From: Flavobacterium petrolei
GTDB taxonomy: Bacteria; Bacteroidota; Bacteroidia; Flavobacteriales; Flavobacteriaceae
Assembly: GCF_003314435.2 (NCBI RefSeq)
Contig: NZ_QNVY02000003.1
Location: 310,001-374,000, forward strand
Length of the DNA: 64,000 nt
Direction: 5' to 3'
Part shown: in pieces, positions 16,097 to 24,102 of the stretch
How the letters are laid out: every line of letters begins with the position of its first letter
Position numbering within the stretch: position 1 is the first letter of the stretch
The notes under the pieces: generated by a model
What the model was told of the DNA's origin: nothing
Databases searched by the model: none
What the model saw: the letters and a program-made list of their open reading frames with translations, nothing else
Program-made: the position numbers and the translations under genes

Positions 16097-17581
16097 ATGA
16101 ATACAAATAAAAAACATATTAATGTAGTTTGGTTCAAAAGGGATCTTCGTTTACAGGATAATGAGGCGATTTTTAATGCAACAAAAACTGGCATACCCAC
16201 ATTGTTGCTTTATGTATTCGAAAAATCTTTAGAAAATGATTCACATTATAGTCCAAGACACTGGAATTTCATCAAGCAATCGCTTGTAGATATCAACAAA
16301 CAACTGGAACAATCGAACACACATGTGTTAGCGGTATCTTCAGAGGTACTTCAAGTTTTCAATATTCTTGAAGAAACGTACAAAATTGAAACCGTATACT
16401 CACATCAGGAAACTGGCTTAAAAATCACTTACGAAAGAGATAAAACTTTCAAACGCTTTTGCAAAAACAATCAAATTAATTGGATTGAAAATACCAACAA
16501 CGGAATTTTCAGAGCCTTACGTAGCAGAACGAATTGGGTTTCAAAATGGGAAGACTACATGAATCAACCCCAATTTATTTTTGATGATAAACCAGAAAAT
16601 TTTCTAAATACGGAAGCAATATTGGAACTCGAAAAAGCTTTAGAAAAAACCAATTTAGAAACTGTTCCGGATGCTATTTTCCAAAAAGGTGGGAGCAACA
16701 TGGCCCAGAAATATTTGCAAACATTTTTTGATGAACGATACCACAATTATAACTCACATATTTCGAAACCTTTATTAGCTCGAAAAAGCTGTAGCAGGTT
16801 ATCACCCTATATTGCTTGGGGAAATTTATCTTCGAGACAAGTATTGCAAAAAGCGGCTACGTTCCTATTGACCTGCAATAACAAAAAGCAAATTGATTCC
16901 TTTATATCTCGACTGACTTGGCAAGCACATTTTATCCAAAAATTTGAAATGGAAGAAGTCATGGAGTTTGAAAGTGTTAATAAGGGATTCCATTCGTTGA
17001 AAAAGAAAGTCAATGAAAATTATATTGAAGCTTGGAAAACGGGACAAACCGGATTTCCATTGATTGATGCATGCATGCGCTGTTTGAATGAAACTGGCTA
17101 TTTAAATTTTAGAATGCGTGCCATGTTAGTTTCATTTTTCACCCATAATCTATGGCAACCTTGGCAAGAAGCGACGCAGCATTTATCACAAATGTTTCTT
17201 GATTTTGAACCCGGAATACATTTTCCGCAGTTGCAAATGCAGGCTGGAGAAACCGGAATCAATATGTTACGTATATATAATCCAATAAAGAATAGTTATG
17301 AACACGATCCTGACGGAGAATTCATAAAAAAATGGGTGCCAGAACTGCGCGATTTGCCACGAGCTTTTGTACATGAACCCTATAAAATGACCTATTTAGA
17401 CCAAAAATTTAACGATTTTGAAGTTGGAGTTAATTATCCAAAACCCATTGTAAACATGGAAAGAACGAGAAAATTCGCGAGTGATTTTTTATGGAAAATG
17501 AAGAAAAATCCTCTGGTAAAAGAAGAAAGTTCGCGGATATTAAAACTTCATACTATGGCAGATATTGGCGATAGCGAATAA
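16097..17581 (+). CDS. Cryptochrome/photolyase-family protein, divergent clade
   Basis: 494 aa. The photolyase N-domain begins V-V-W-F-K-R-D-L-R-L-Q-D-N. The FAD domain has Y-I-A-W-G-N-L-S-S-R-Q-V, T-G-Q-T-G-F-P-L-I-D-A-C-M-R-C-L and N-F-R-M-R-A-M-L-V-S-F. The region after that departs from classical CPD photolyases: L-Q-M-Q-A-G-E-T-G-I-N-M-L-R-I-Y-N-P replaces the usual G-N-W-Q-W-A-A-G-T-G-x-D-A. It is longer than both neighbours because of a 60-residue C-terminal tail. It probably binds FAD. The lesion or signal it handles is not evident. It lies between CRY-DASH and the TIGR03643 gene. Confidence 0.9.
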   Translation: MNTNKKHINVVWFKRDLRLQDNEAIFNATKTGIPTLLLYVFEKSLENDSHYSPRHWNFIKQSLVDINKQLEQSNTHVLAVSSEVLQVFNILEETYKIETVYSHQETGLKITYERDKTFKRFCKNNQINWIENTNNGIFRALRSRTNWVSKWEDYMNQPQFIFDDKPENFLNTEAILELEKALEKTNLETVPDAIFQKGGSNMAQKYLQTFFDERYHNYNSHISKPLLARKSCSRLSPYIAWGNLSSRQVLQKAATFLLTCNNKKQIDSFISRLTWQAHFIQKFEMEEVMEFESVNKGFHSLKKKVNENYIEAWKTGQTGFPLIDACMRCLNETGYLNFRMRAMLVSFFTHNLWQPWQEATQHLSQMFLDFEPGIHFPQLQMQAGETGINMLRIYNPIKNSYEHDPDGEFIKKWVPELRDLPRAFVHEPYKMTYLDQKFNDFEVGVNYPKPIVNMERTRKFASDFLWKMKKNPLVKEESSRILKLHTMADIGDSE

Positions 17582-17636
17582 TTTTCAACAACAATTTCAA
17601 AAAAAATCAATAGCAATTTCAAAAAAATAAAATCTC

Positions 17637-17921
17637 GTGACTGAAAAAAAAGAACTTACTGATTTAGACAAAGACCGAATCATAGAAATGGCTTGGGAAG
17701 ACCGTACCACTTTTGATGCGATTTTAATGCAATTTGGATTAAAAGAACAAGAAGTGATTGACCTGATGCGTACCGAAATGAAACCGTCGAGTTTTAAAAT
17801 GTGGCGCGAAAGAGTGCAAGGCCGAAAAACAAAACATGAAAAATTAAGGGATTTTCGAGAAGGCCGTTTTAAATGTACGATGCAAAGACAAATTAACAAC
17901 AACAAGATATCCAAACGATAA
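17637..17921 (+). CDS. TIGR03643-family small protein
   Basis: 94 aa from a GTG start; no better ATG exists upstream. The family pattern is visible: D-R-I-I-E-M-A-W-E-D-R-T-T-F-D-A-I, then G-L-K-E-Q-E-V-I-D-L-M-R, and M-K-P-S-S-F-K-M-W-R-E-R-V-Q-G-R-x-T-K-H. The first half looks like a helix-turn-helix, and the basic C-terminus (R-F-K-C-T-M-Q-R-Q) could contact nucleic acid. The family is uncharacterised but repeatedly found beside photolyases, so a regulatory or accessory role in light repair is inferred. Confidence 0.85.
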   Translation: MTEKKELTDLDKDRIIEMAWEDRTTFDAILMQFGLKEQEVIDLMRTEMKPSSFKMWRERVQGRKTKHEKLRDFREGRFKCTMQRQINNNKISKR

Positions 17922-17982
17922 TTTTTCGATAATTAAGAAACAAATCCAAAATAAATTTTAAATAACTGATTGAATAATATAT

Positions 17983-18666
17983 ATGAAAAACATAGTAATC
18001 ATTGGTGGTAGTAAAGGAATTGGTAGTGCCATTTTGTTGCAACAATTAGAGACAAACTTGGTTTACAACATCAGCAGAAATGCACCTGAAATCACGCATC
18101 CCAACCTGAAACATTACTCATTAGATGTTCTAAAAGATACACTTCCAGAAATAGAAGCTGTAGATACCTTGATTTATTGCCCAGGTTCTATTAATTTGAA
18201 ACCGATTGGAAGTTTGAGCATCGACGATTTCAGAAATGATTTTGAAATTAATGTCATTGGCGCTGTAAAAGCCATTCAAAAATATTTACCTGTTTTAAAA
18301 AAGGGAACTAATCCATCGATTGTTTTGTTTAGTACGGTGGCTGCAAAATTAGGAATGCCTTTTCATGCGAGTATTGCTACTGCAAAAGCGGGAATTGAAG
18401 GATTAGTAAAATCTTTGGGAGCAGAACTAGCTTCAGTAGTACGGATTAATGCCATTGCTCCTACAATTACCGAAACAACACTTGCAGCAGGTATTTTGAG
18501 AAATGACAGAATGAAAGAAAATATGGTGGAACGCCACCCGATGAAAGGATATTTGAAACCGGAAGAAGTTGCGAATATGGCCAACTTCCTAATTTCGGAA
18601 AACGCCAAGTCAATTTCAGGTCAAGTTTTTGAAATGGATTACGGAATCGTGACTTTTAAAATCTAA
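17983..18666 (+). CDS. SDR-family NAD(P)-dependent oxidoreductase
   Basis: 227 aa. Cofactor motif G-G-S-K-G-I-G-S-A (residues 8-16); Asn in N-V-I-G-A-V; catalytic Ser in L-F-S-T-V-A-A. The usual Y-x-x-x-K is altered: the segment reads H-A-S-I-A-T-A-K-A-G, so the tyrosine position appears to be Ile/Ala and only Lys is kept. The C-terminal G-Q-V-F-E-M-D-Y-G is typical of SDR. Such proteins often sit in photolyase clusters of marine and freshwater bacteria. Substrate unknown. Confidence 0.85.
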   Translation: MKNIVIIGGSKGIGSAILLQQLETNLVYNISRNAPEITHPNLKHYSLDVLKDTLPEIEAVDTLIYCPGSINLKPIGSLSIDDFRNDFEINVIGAVKAIQKYLPVLKKGTNPSIVLFSTVAAKLGMPFHASIATAKAGIEGLVKSLGAELASVVRINAIAPTITETTLAAGILRNDRMKENMVERHPMKGYLKPEEVANMANFLISENAKSISGQVFEMDYGIVTFKI

Positions 18667-18706
18667 AAAATAATTAGCCAAACTTAAAATAGAAATACAG
18701 CATACC

Positions 18707-19318
18707 ATGATAAAAGAAATGAAAAGTTACGAAAAAATCGAACAATACGATACTGAAATAACAGAAGCATTAGCAGATAATTATAAAGTAATCATTGAAA
18801 ATTTAGGCGAAGATGTGACTCGCGAAGGGTTAGAAAAAACGCCTGAACGTGTGGCAAAAGCGATGCAATATTTAACCCACGGTTACGGACTAGATCCATT
18901 AGAAATCCTAAAATCGGCAATGTTTACTGAAGATCACCAGCAAATGATTGTGGTAAAAGACATCGAAGTATATTCTATGTGTGAACACCACATGTTACCG
19001 TTTTTTGGAAAAGCACATGTCGCTTATATTCCAAATGGTAAAATTGTAGGACTAAGTAAAATTCCAAGAGTAGTTGATGCGTTTGCCCGAAGAATGCAAG
19101 TGCAGGAACGATTGACAGACCAAATCAAAAATTGTATTCAGGACGCTCTGAATCCACTTGGAGTAGCGGTTGTAATTGAAGCGCAGCACATGTGCATGCA
19201 AATGCGAGGAATTCAAAAACAAAACTCAGTTACAACAACTTCTTCTTTTACAGGAGCTTTCGAGAAAGACAAAACCAGAAAAGAATTTATTAGCTTAGTT
19301 TCCAATAAATTAAGTTAA
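18707..19318 (+). CDS. folE: GTP cyclohydrolase I
   Basis: 203 aa. Zinc ligands are visible as Cys92 and His95 in M-C-E-H-H-M-L-P and Cys163 in [18 protein letters not shown] lies near residue 45. It makes dihydroneopterin triphosphate from GTP, the first step to folates. Methenyl-tetrahydrofolate is the usual photolyase antenna, which would explain its place in this gene set. A shorter start at 18719 (M-K-S-Y-E-K) is also possible. Confidence 0.96.
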   Translation: MIKEMKSYEKIEQYDTEITEALADNYKVIIENLGEDVTREGLEKTPERVAKAMQYLTHGYGLDPLEILKSAMFTEDHQQMIVVKDIEVYSMCEHHMLPFFGKAHVAYIPNGKIVGLSKIPRVVDAFARRMQVQERLTDQIKNCIQDALNPLGVAVVIEAQHMCMQMRGIQKQNSVTTTSSFTGAFEKDKTRKEFISLVSNKLS

Positions 19319-19342
19319 TTTTAATTACTAAAACATAAAACC

Positions 19343-20761
19343 ATGAAAATTCTCTTAACAGGCGCAACAGGTTATATCGGGAAGCGACTTTTGCCATTAT
19401 TGGTAGAACAAGGGCACGATATAATCTGTTGTGTAAGAGACAAAAACAGGTTTTATTGTCCAGTTGAATTTCAAAAAAATGTTACGGTAATTGAAGTTGA
19501 TTTTCTGAATCAGGAAACATTGACCGCTATCCCTGAAGATATTGATGCAGCTTATTATCTTATTCACTCCATGTCAGGATCAGCCTCTAATTTTGATGAA
19601 TTAGAAAGTGAATCTGCACTGAATTTTGTGCAACGATTGAATGAAACCAAAGCCAAACAAGTCATTTATTTGAGCGGCATTGTCAATGACAAATCATTAT
19701 CCAAACATTTATCTTCCAGAAAAAAGGTAGAAGAAATTTTAAATACAGGAACTTTTGCCGCAACTACTTTGAGAGCGGGAATTATTGTGGGTTCTGGAAG
19801 TGCATCGTTTGAAATCATTCGGGATTTAGTGAATAAATTGCCCATAATGATTACTCCAAAATGGCTTAATACAAAATGCCAGCCGATTGCAATTCCGGAT
19901 GTTCTAGATTTTTTATCCAAATCATTACTGAATCCACTTACCTACAATCAGAGTTTTGACATTGGCGGACCCGATATTTTAACGTACAAAGAAATGCTTT
20001 TGGGTTTTGCAGAAGCAAAAAAATTAAAGAGATGGATTTTCACTGTCCCAATAATGACACCAAAATTATCTTCCTATTGGCTCTATTTTGTAACCTCAAC
20101 ATCGTATAGACTCGCGTCAGCTCTGGTCAGCAGCATGAAAGTCGAAGTAGTTTGCAGTGATAACCGAATCAATGAGTTACTGCATGTTACGCCGATGTCC
20201 TACAAACAAGCACTTTCTCGCGCATTAATAAAAGTAGACGAAGATAAAGTAGCTTCGAGTTGGAAAGATTCCTTGGTCAGCGGACGTTTTAGCAGCAACA
20301 TGTCGGAATATTTGAAGGTTCCAAAAAAGGATTGCTACATCGACCGTCGCAAAATGGAAATCATAGATCGTAATTTCACCATCAACAGGATTTGGTCCAT
20401 CGGTGGTGACACAGGTTGGTATTATGGTGATTGGTTGTGGAATTTACGCGGTTTTATTGATAAATTATACGGTGGCGTAGGTTCTCGAAGAGGAAGAACA
20501 AACCGACACGATATCCATTCTGGGGATGCTTTAGACTTTTGGCGTGTTTTGTATGCCAATAAAGAAGAGGGGAAATTAATTTTATTTGCCGAAATGAAAC
20601 TCCCAGGAGAAGCTTGGCTCGAATTTAAAATAATAGGAAATACGTTGTATCAAGCGGCTACTTTCAGACCAAGAGGGATTTGGGGAAAATTATACTGGTA
20701 TTCCGTTTTGCCCTTTCATGGATTTATCTTTAAAGGAATGCTGCAGAAATTGATTAAATAA
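19343..20761 (+). CDS. SDR-family oxidoreductase with C-terminal DUF2867 domain
   Basis: 472 aa. The N-terminal NAD(P)-binding half starts M-K-I-L-L-T-G-A-T-G-Y-I-G-K-R-L and has Y-Y-L-I-H-S-M, as in the YbjT/atypical SDR group. Residues from about 330 form the DUF2867 domain (W-S-I-G-G-D-T-G-W-Y-Y-G-D-W-L-W, then D-F-W-R-V and F-R-P-R-G-I-W-G-K-L-Y-W-Y). The reaction is unknown. It is the last plus-strand gene of the island and ends 77 bases before the stop of the convergent photolyase gene. Confidence 0.9.
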   Translation: MKILLTGATGYIGKRLLPLLVEQGHDIICCVRDKNRFYCPVEFQKNVTVIEVDFLNQETLTAIPEDIDAAYYLIHSMSGSASNFDELESESALNFVQRLNETKAKQVIYLSGIVNDKSLSKHLSSRKKVEEILNTGTFAATTLRAGIIVGSGSASFEIIRDLVNKLPIMITPKWLNTKCQPIAIPDVLDFLSKSLLNPLTYNQSFDIGGPDILTYKEMLLGFAEAKKLKRWIFTVPIMTPKLSSYWLYFVTSTSYRLASALVSSMKVEVVCSDNRINELLHVTPMSYKQALSRALIKVDEDKVASSWKDSLVSGRFSSNMSEYLKVPKKDCYIDRRKMEIIDRNFTINRIWSIGGDTGWYYGDWLWNLRGFIDKLYGGVGSRRGRTNRHDIHSGDALDFWRVLYANKEEGKLILFAEMKLPGEAWLEFKIIGNTLYQAATFRPRGIWGKLYWYSVLPFHGFIFKGMLQKLIK

Positions 20762-20838
20762 TTTTCTTTTTAACCTGTAAGTCATTTAAGTTTTTAGATA
20801 ATGCTCAAAAATTTAAATGCCTTATATGTTAAATCTTT

Positions 20839-22134
20839 TTATTTCAAGATTCCGGATTTGTAAGTCGCAATCGCTCTATCTCTTGCCATGGCGTGTTCTA
20901 CCATAGGTTTTCCGTAACCTAAATCGAATTCTTTAATCCATTTTCGGATGTAGATTCCTTTCTCATCGAATTTTTTCTGTTGAATCTCTGGATTGAAAAC
21001 ACGGAAATAAGGTGCGGCATCACAACCGGTTCCTGCAGCCCATTGCCAGTTACCAACATTGGCAGACATATCGTAATCCAGTAGTTTTTCGGCAAAATAG
21101 GCTTCACCCCATTGCCACTGAATCATTAAATGTTTAATTAGAAAACTGGCGACCACCATACGAACTCTGTTGTGCATGTAACCCGTTTCATTAAGTTGAC
21201 GCATTCCTGCATCGACCATTGGATAACCAGTTGTTCCCGAACACCAACGTTTGAAATCTTCTTCATTATTGCGCCACTCAATTCCATCATAAGCCGATTT
21301 AAAGTTTTGAGTAACGACTTTTGGAAAACTGAATAAGATTTGCATAAAGAATTCTCTCCAAATCAATTCACTCAAAAAGACATCATTTTTATGAAAAGCC
21401 CAATTAACTAATTTCCGTACGCTTACAGTTCCAAAACGCAAATGTGGCGACAGATAAGAAGTTTTATCCAAGGCTGGAAAATCCCTAATATCTCGATAAT
21501 TTGAAATGAATTTTAAGTTGTGTGGCTTAACTTTTATGGGACTTTCTTCGAAACCTATTTGTTCCAAAGTGGGAAAATCAAAACTATTTTTATGGAAATT
21601 AGAAAAATGGGATTCCGTATCATATTCCTGAACCGGCGCCATTGATTTGTATTTTTCCAGCCATTTATTTTTAAAAGGAGTGTATACCGTATATGGCAAT
21701 CCATCAGCTTTTGTGATTTCTTTTTCCTCGAAAATAACTTGATCTTTAAAAGAATAAGCAATGGTTTTATTTGTTTCTAAAAGTTCACATATTGCTGTAT
21801 CACGTTGTATTGCATACGGTTCGTAATCTTTGTTGAAAAAAACTTCTTTGACGTCATATTCTTGTAAAAGTGATTGCCAAACATCAAAAGTTTTTCCTTT
21901 TTTGACCAAAAGTGAACTTCCAATTTCCTGTAATTGCGTATTTATTTTTGAAAGTGAATCATGGATAAAACCTACTCGGGCATCATTTTTTGGTAAACTG
22001 TCCAAAATGGAATCATCAAAAATAAACAATGGAACTACCGAATATTTAGACTGTAAGGCTTGAAATAAACCTACGTTATCTTCCAGACGCAAATCCCGTC
22101 TGAACCAAAAAATAGAAATTTCTTGCTTGCTCAT
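20839..22134 (-). CDS. phrB: Class I CPD-type deoxyribodipyrimidine photolyase
   Basis: 431 aa. The N-domain begins I-F-W-F-R-R-D-L-R-L-E-D-N. The FAD/DNA-binding domain shows S-E-L-I-W-R-E-F-F-M-Q, W-C-S-G-T-T-G-Y-P-M-V-D-A-G-M-R-Q-L, M-H-N-R-V-R-M and G-N-W-Q-W-A-A-G-T-G-C-D-A-A, the full set for light-driven repair of cyclobutane pyrimidine dimers. Its start overlaps the stop of the SRPBCC gene by one base (TAATG). It is the distal gene of the minus-strand carotenoid set and meets the plus-strand cryptochrome set head to tail. Confidence 0.96.
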   Translation of the reverse strand: MSKQEISIFWFRRDLRLEDNVGLFQALQSKYSVVPLFIFDDSILDSLPKNDARVGFIHDSLSKINTQLQEIGSSLLVKKGKTFDVWQSLLQEYDVKEVFFNKDYEPYAIQRDTAICELLETNKTIAYSFKDQVIFEEKEITKADGLPYTVYTPFKNKWLEKYKSMAPVQEYDTESHFSNFHKNSFDFPTLEQIGFEESPIKVKPHNLKFISNYRDIRDFPALDKTSYLSPHLRFGTVSVRKLVNWAFHKNDVFLSELIWREFFMQILFSFPKVVTQNFKSAYDGIEWRNNEEDFKRWCSGTTGYPMVDAGMRQLNETGYMHNRVRMVVASFLIKHLMIQWQWGEAYFAEKLLDYDMSANVGNWQWAAGTGCDAAPYFRVFNPEIQQKKFDEKGIYIRKWIKEFDLGYGKPMVEHAMARDRAIATYKSGILK

Positions 22135-22595
22135 TACTTTGCATTAAACATTTCGTCCACCTTTTTTACACGGTATTCAAAAATGGATTTCAATTTATTT
22201 TTAACGACCAATGTATTCATGATTCGACCCAGAAAACCAAGCGGTAATCCGTAATGCACGACATCAGTCATTTTAGTTCCGTTTGGGGTTGCTTCAAAAA
22301 AATGTTTGTGGTGCCAAAAACTGTATGGACCAAAACGTTGTTCATCTATGAAATAACTATTTTCTTTTACTTGTGTTATTACAGTCATCCATGACAAAGT
22401 GATTCCAAAAAGTGGCGTTACTTTATACTGAATAATTTGTCCCGGATACATGGATTTTTGATCAAAATCTGTAATTTGAAAACCCATTCCTTCCGGTGTG
22501 ATTTTCTGAAGATTTTTCGGATTTGAAAAAAATGTCCAACATTCTTCTACACTAGCATTTACATGCTGAACGGTTTCTTGTTTGTATATTTTCAT
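22134..22595 (-). CDS. SRPBCC-family protein
   Basis: 153 aa, single START/SRPBCC fold: starts with Y-K-Q-E-T-V-Q-H-V-N-A-S-V-E-E-C-W-T-F-F-S-N-P-K-N-L, then F-G-P-Y-S-F-W-H-H-K-H-F-F and Y-G-L-P-L-G-F-L-G-R-I. Such proteins bind a hydrophobic ligand. The gene is regularly placed directly before photolyase genes in Bacteroidota and Proteobacteria. Coupled to phrB by a one-base overlap. No ligand can be deduced. Confidence 0.85.
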   Translation of the reverse strand: MKIYKQETVQHVNASVEECWTFFSNPKNLQKITPEGMGFQITDFDQKSMYPGQIIQYKVTPLFGITLSWMTVITQVKENSYFIDEQRFGPYSFWHHKHFFEATPNGTKMTDVVHYGLPLGFLGRIMNTLVVKNKLKSIFEYRVKKVDEMFNAK

Positions 22596-22638
22596 GGTTG
22601 TGTTTTAAAGATAAATGCCTTCGTGGAACACTGCGTTC

Positions 22639-22764
22639 GCGTGAGGGATAATAGTGGAGCTCTTTTTATAATTGGTCTCGTTTTTTTAAACGAGACCAAT
22701 TATAAAAAAGCGGGAACGATTAGCCCGACCCCGCTGTAACGCTAGTGAAAGCTGGGTCACGCCC
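22639..22764. repeat. Structured intergenic repeat, Flavobacterium type (copy A)
   Basis: GCGTGA (22639-22644) and TCACGC (22757-22762) form inverted ends. Inside is a perfect 21-base hairpin (22663-22683 with 22688-22708) and a second stem GCGGG/CCCGC (22710-22714, 22730-22734). The GGGATAATAGTGGAG...GGAACGATTAGCCCGAC layout parallels copy B near 49.8 kb. It fills the gap between crtZ and the SRPBCC gene. Neither strand shows a T-run after the hairpin, so it is not a standard terminator. Confidence 0.75.
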
Positions 22765-22774
22765 AAATTTAACT

Positions 22775-23215
22775 TTATATTTTGTAGTACTTGAAAGGTA
22801 CAAAAAGCATTCCGAAACACTCTCCGTGTTCTTTACCCAAATGTTTGTGATGTACTTTGTGCGCTTTTCGCAAGCCTATTAAATACTTGTTATTGGTGTT
22901 TTTGAACCACTTGAAACGTTGATGGATGAGGACGTCATGAATCATGAAATAACACATACCGTAAAACATAATTCCAAGTCCGATGAAGAATTTATAGTTC
23001 AAACCACCTTCGACACCATAATAAAAAAGTAAAATGCTTGGAACGGCAAAAATCACAAAAAAGATATCATTTCGTTCGAAAACATTTGCATATTTTGGCT
23101 GGTGATGATCGGCGTGAAAGTACCACATTGATCCGTGCATTACATACTTATGCGTAAGCCAAGTGACGCATTCCATTATTAAAAAAGTACCTAGAAAAAT
23201 CAAAAAAAATATCAT
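22775..23215 (-). CDS. crtZ: Beta-carotene hydroxylase
   Basis: 146 aa membrane di-iron hydroxylase. Histidine clusters are H-K-Y-V-M-H-G, F-H-A-D-H-H, M-I-H-D-V-L-I-H-Q-R-F and A-H-K-V-H-H-K-H-L-G, as in CrtZ of the fatty acid hydroxylase superfamily, with about four membrane helices. It adds 3-hydroxyl groups to beta-ionone rings, giving cryptoxanthin and zeaxanthin, the yellow pigment of many Flavobacteria. It follows crtB by 46 bases. The lycopene cyclase needed upstream of it in the pathway is not in this window. Confidence 0.92.
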   Translation of the reverse strand: MIFFLIFLGTFLIMECVTWLTHKYVMHGSMWYFHADHHQPKYANVFERNDIFFVIFAVPSILLFYYGVEGGLNYKFFIGLGIMFYGMCYFMIHDVLIHQRFKWFKNTNNKYLIGLRKAHKVHHKHLGKEHGECFGMLFVPFKYYKI

Positions 23216-23261
23216 TTTATTCTGTATTTAAGTATAACAATTTATTAAAAAAAGCTGTAAT

Positions 23262-24101
23262 TTAAACTAATTTCAATTTATAAGACACAAAAGACTTTGC
23301 CAATAAACCAGCTTTGGTATAGTTAGAAACTCGGATTCTTGCGTTTCCTATTTCGTGACAAGGCGTGTTTTCTAATTTTTTTAATAGTTTTTTGTAGTAC
23401 ACAAAAGCTGTGTATACACCGAACTTAGCTTCGATAGGAAGTTTCACAATTCCTTCGTAAGCGACTCTGAAATCTTCTTCGATCTCATTGATGATAGCAG
23501 TTTTTGCATTTTCATCGAACGAATTCAAATCGACACCAGGAAAATAATTGCGATTCAAAACCAAATTATCGTCCTTTAAATCCCGAAGAAAATTCACTTT
23601 CTGGAACGCAGAACCCAATCGCATTGCTTCGTCTTTCAGTTGCTCGTATCGTTTATTGTCACCGGCTACAAAAACCTTAAGACACATTAAACCTACAACA
23701 TCCGCAGAACCGTAAATGTAATCATCGTACTCTGCTTTGCTGTGATAATCTGATTTTATCAAATCTAATTTCATACTTTTTAAGAAAGCCTGAATAAGAT
23801 CATCAGATATGTTGTTTTGCTTTACTGTTTGCTGGAAAGAATTCAATATGGGATTTAAACTTATTCCTCTATCAAAGGCTTTGTAGTATTCATCCTCAAA
23901 CTCTGTGATCAAACTTTCTTTGTCAAAACCATGGAAACTATCCACGATTTCATCTGCAAAACGGACGAAACCATAGATACTATATATGGCATCCCTAATA
24001 CTTGGCGAAAGCATGTATACCGCCAAAGAGAAAGAGGTGCTATAGTTTTTTGTAACTAACTTGCTACATTTAAAAGATACATCATCAAATAATTGCTTCA
24101 T
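23262..24101 (-). CDS. crtB: Phytoene synthase
   Basis: 279 aa, trans-isoprenyl diphosphate synthase head-to-head family. The first Asp-rich motif is V-R-F-A-D-E-I-V-D-S-F and the second is N-F-L-R-D-L-K-D-D. It condenses two geranylgeranyl diphosphates into phytoene. Squalene or dehydrosqualene synthase is the alternative, but the neighbours crtI and crtZ decide it. It begins one base after the crtI stop. Confidence 0.94.
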   Translation of the reverse strand: MKQLFDDVSFKCSKLVTKNYSTSFSLAVYMLSPSIRDAIYSIYGFVRFADEIVDSFHGFDKESLITEFEDEYYKAFDRGISLNPILNSFQQTVKQNNISDDLIQAFLKSMKLDLIKSDYHSKAEYDDYIYGSADVVGLMCLKVFVAGDNKRYEQLKDEAMRLGSAFQKVNFLRDLKDDNLVLNRNYFPGVDLNSFDENAKTAIINEIEEDFRVAYEGIVKLPIEAKFGVYTAFVYYKKLLKKLENTPCHEIGNARIRVSNYTKAGLLAKSFVSYKLKLV

Positions 24102-24102
24102 A

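Noticed and set aside
22663..22709. Long hairpin considered as a Rho-independent terminator between crtZ and the SRPBCC gene
   Set aside because: Neither strand has a T-run right after the stem. It is treated as part of a repeat element instead.
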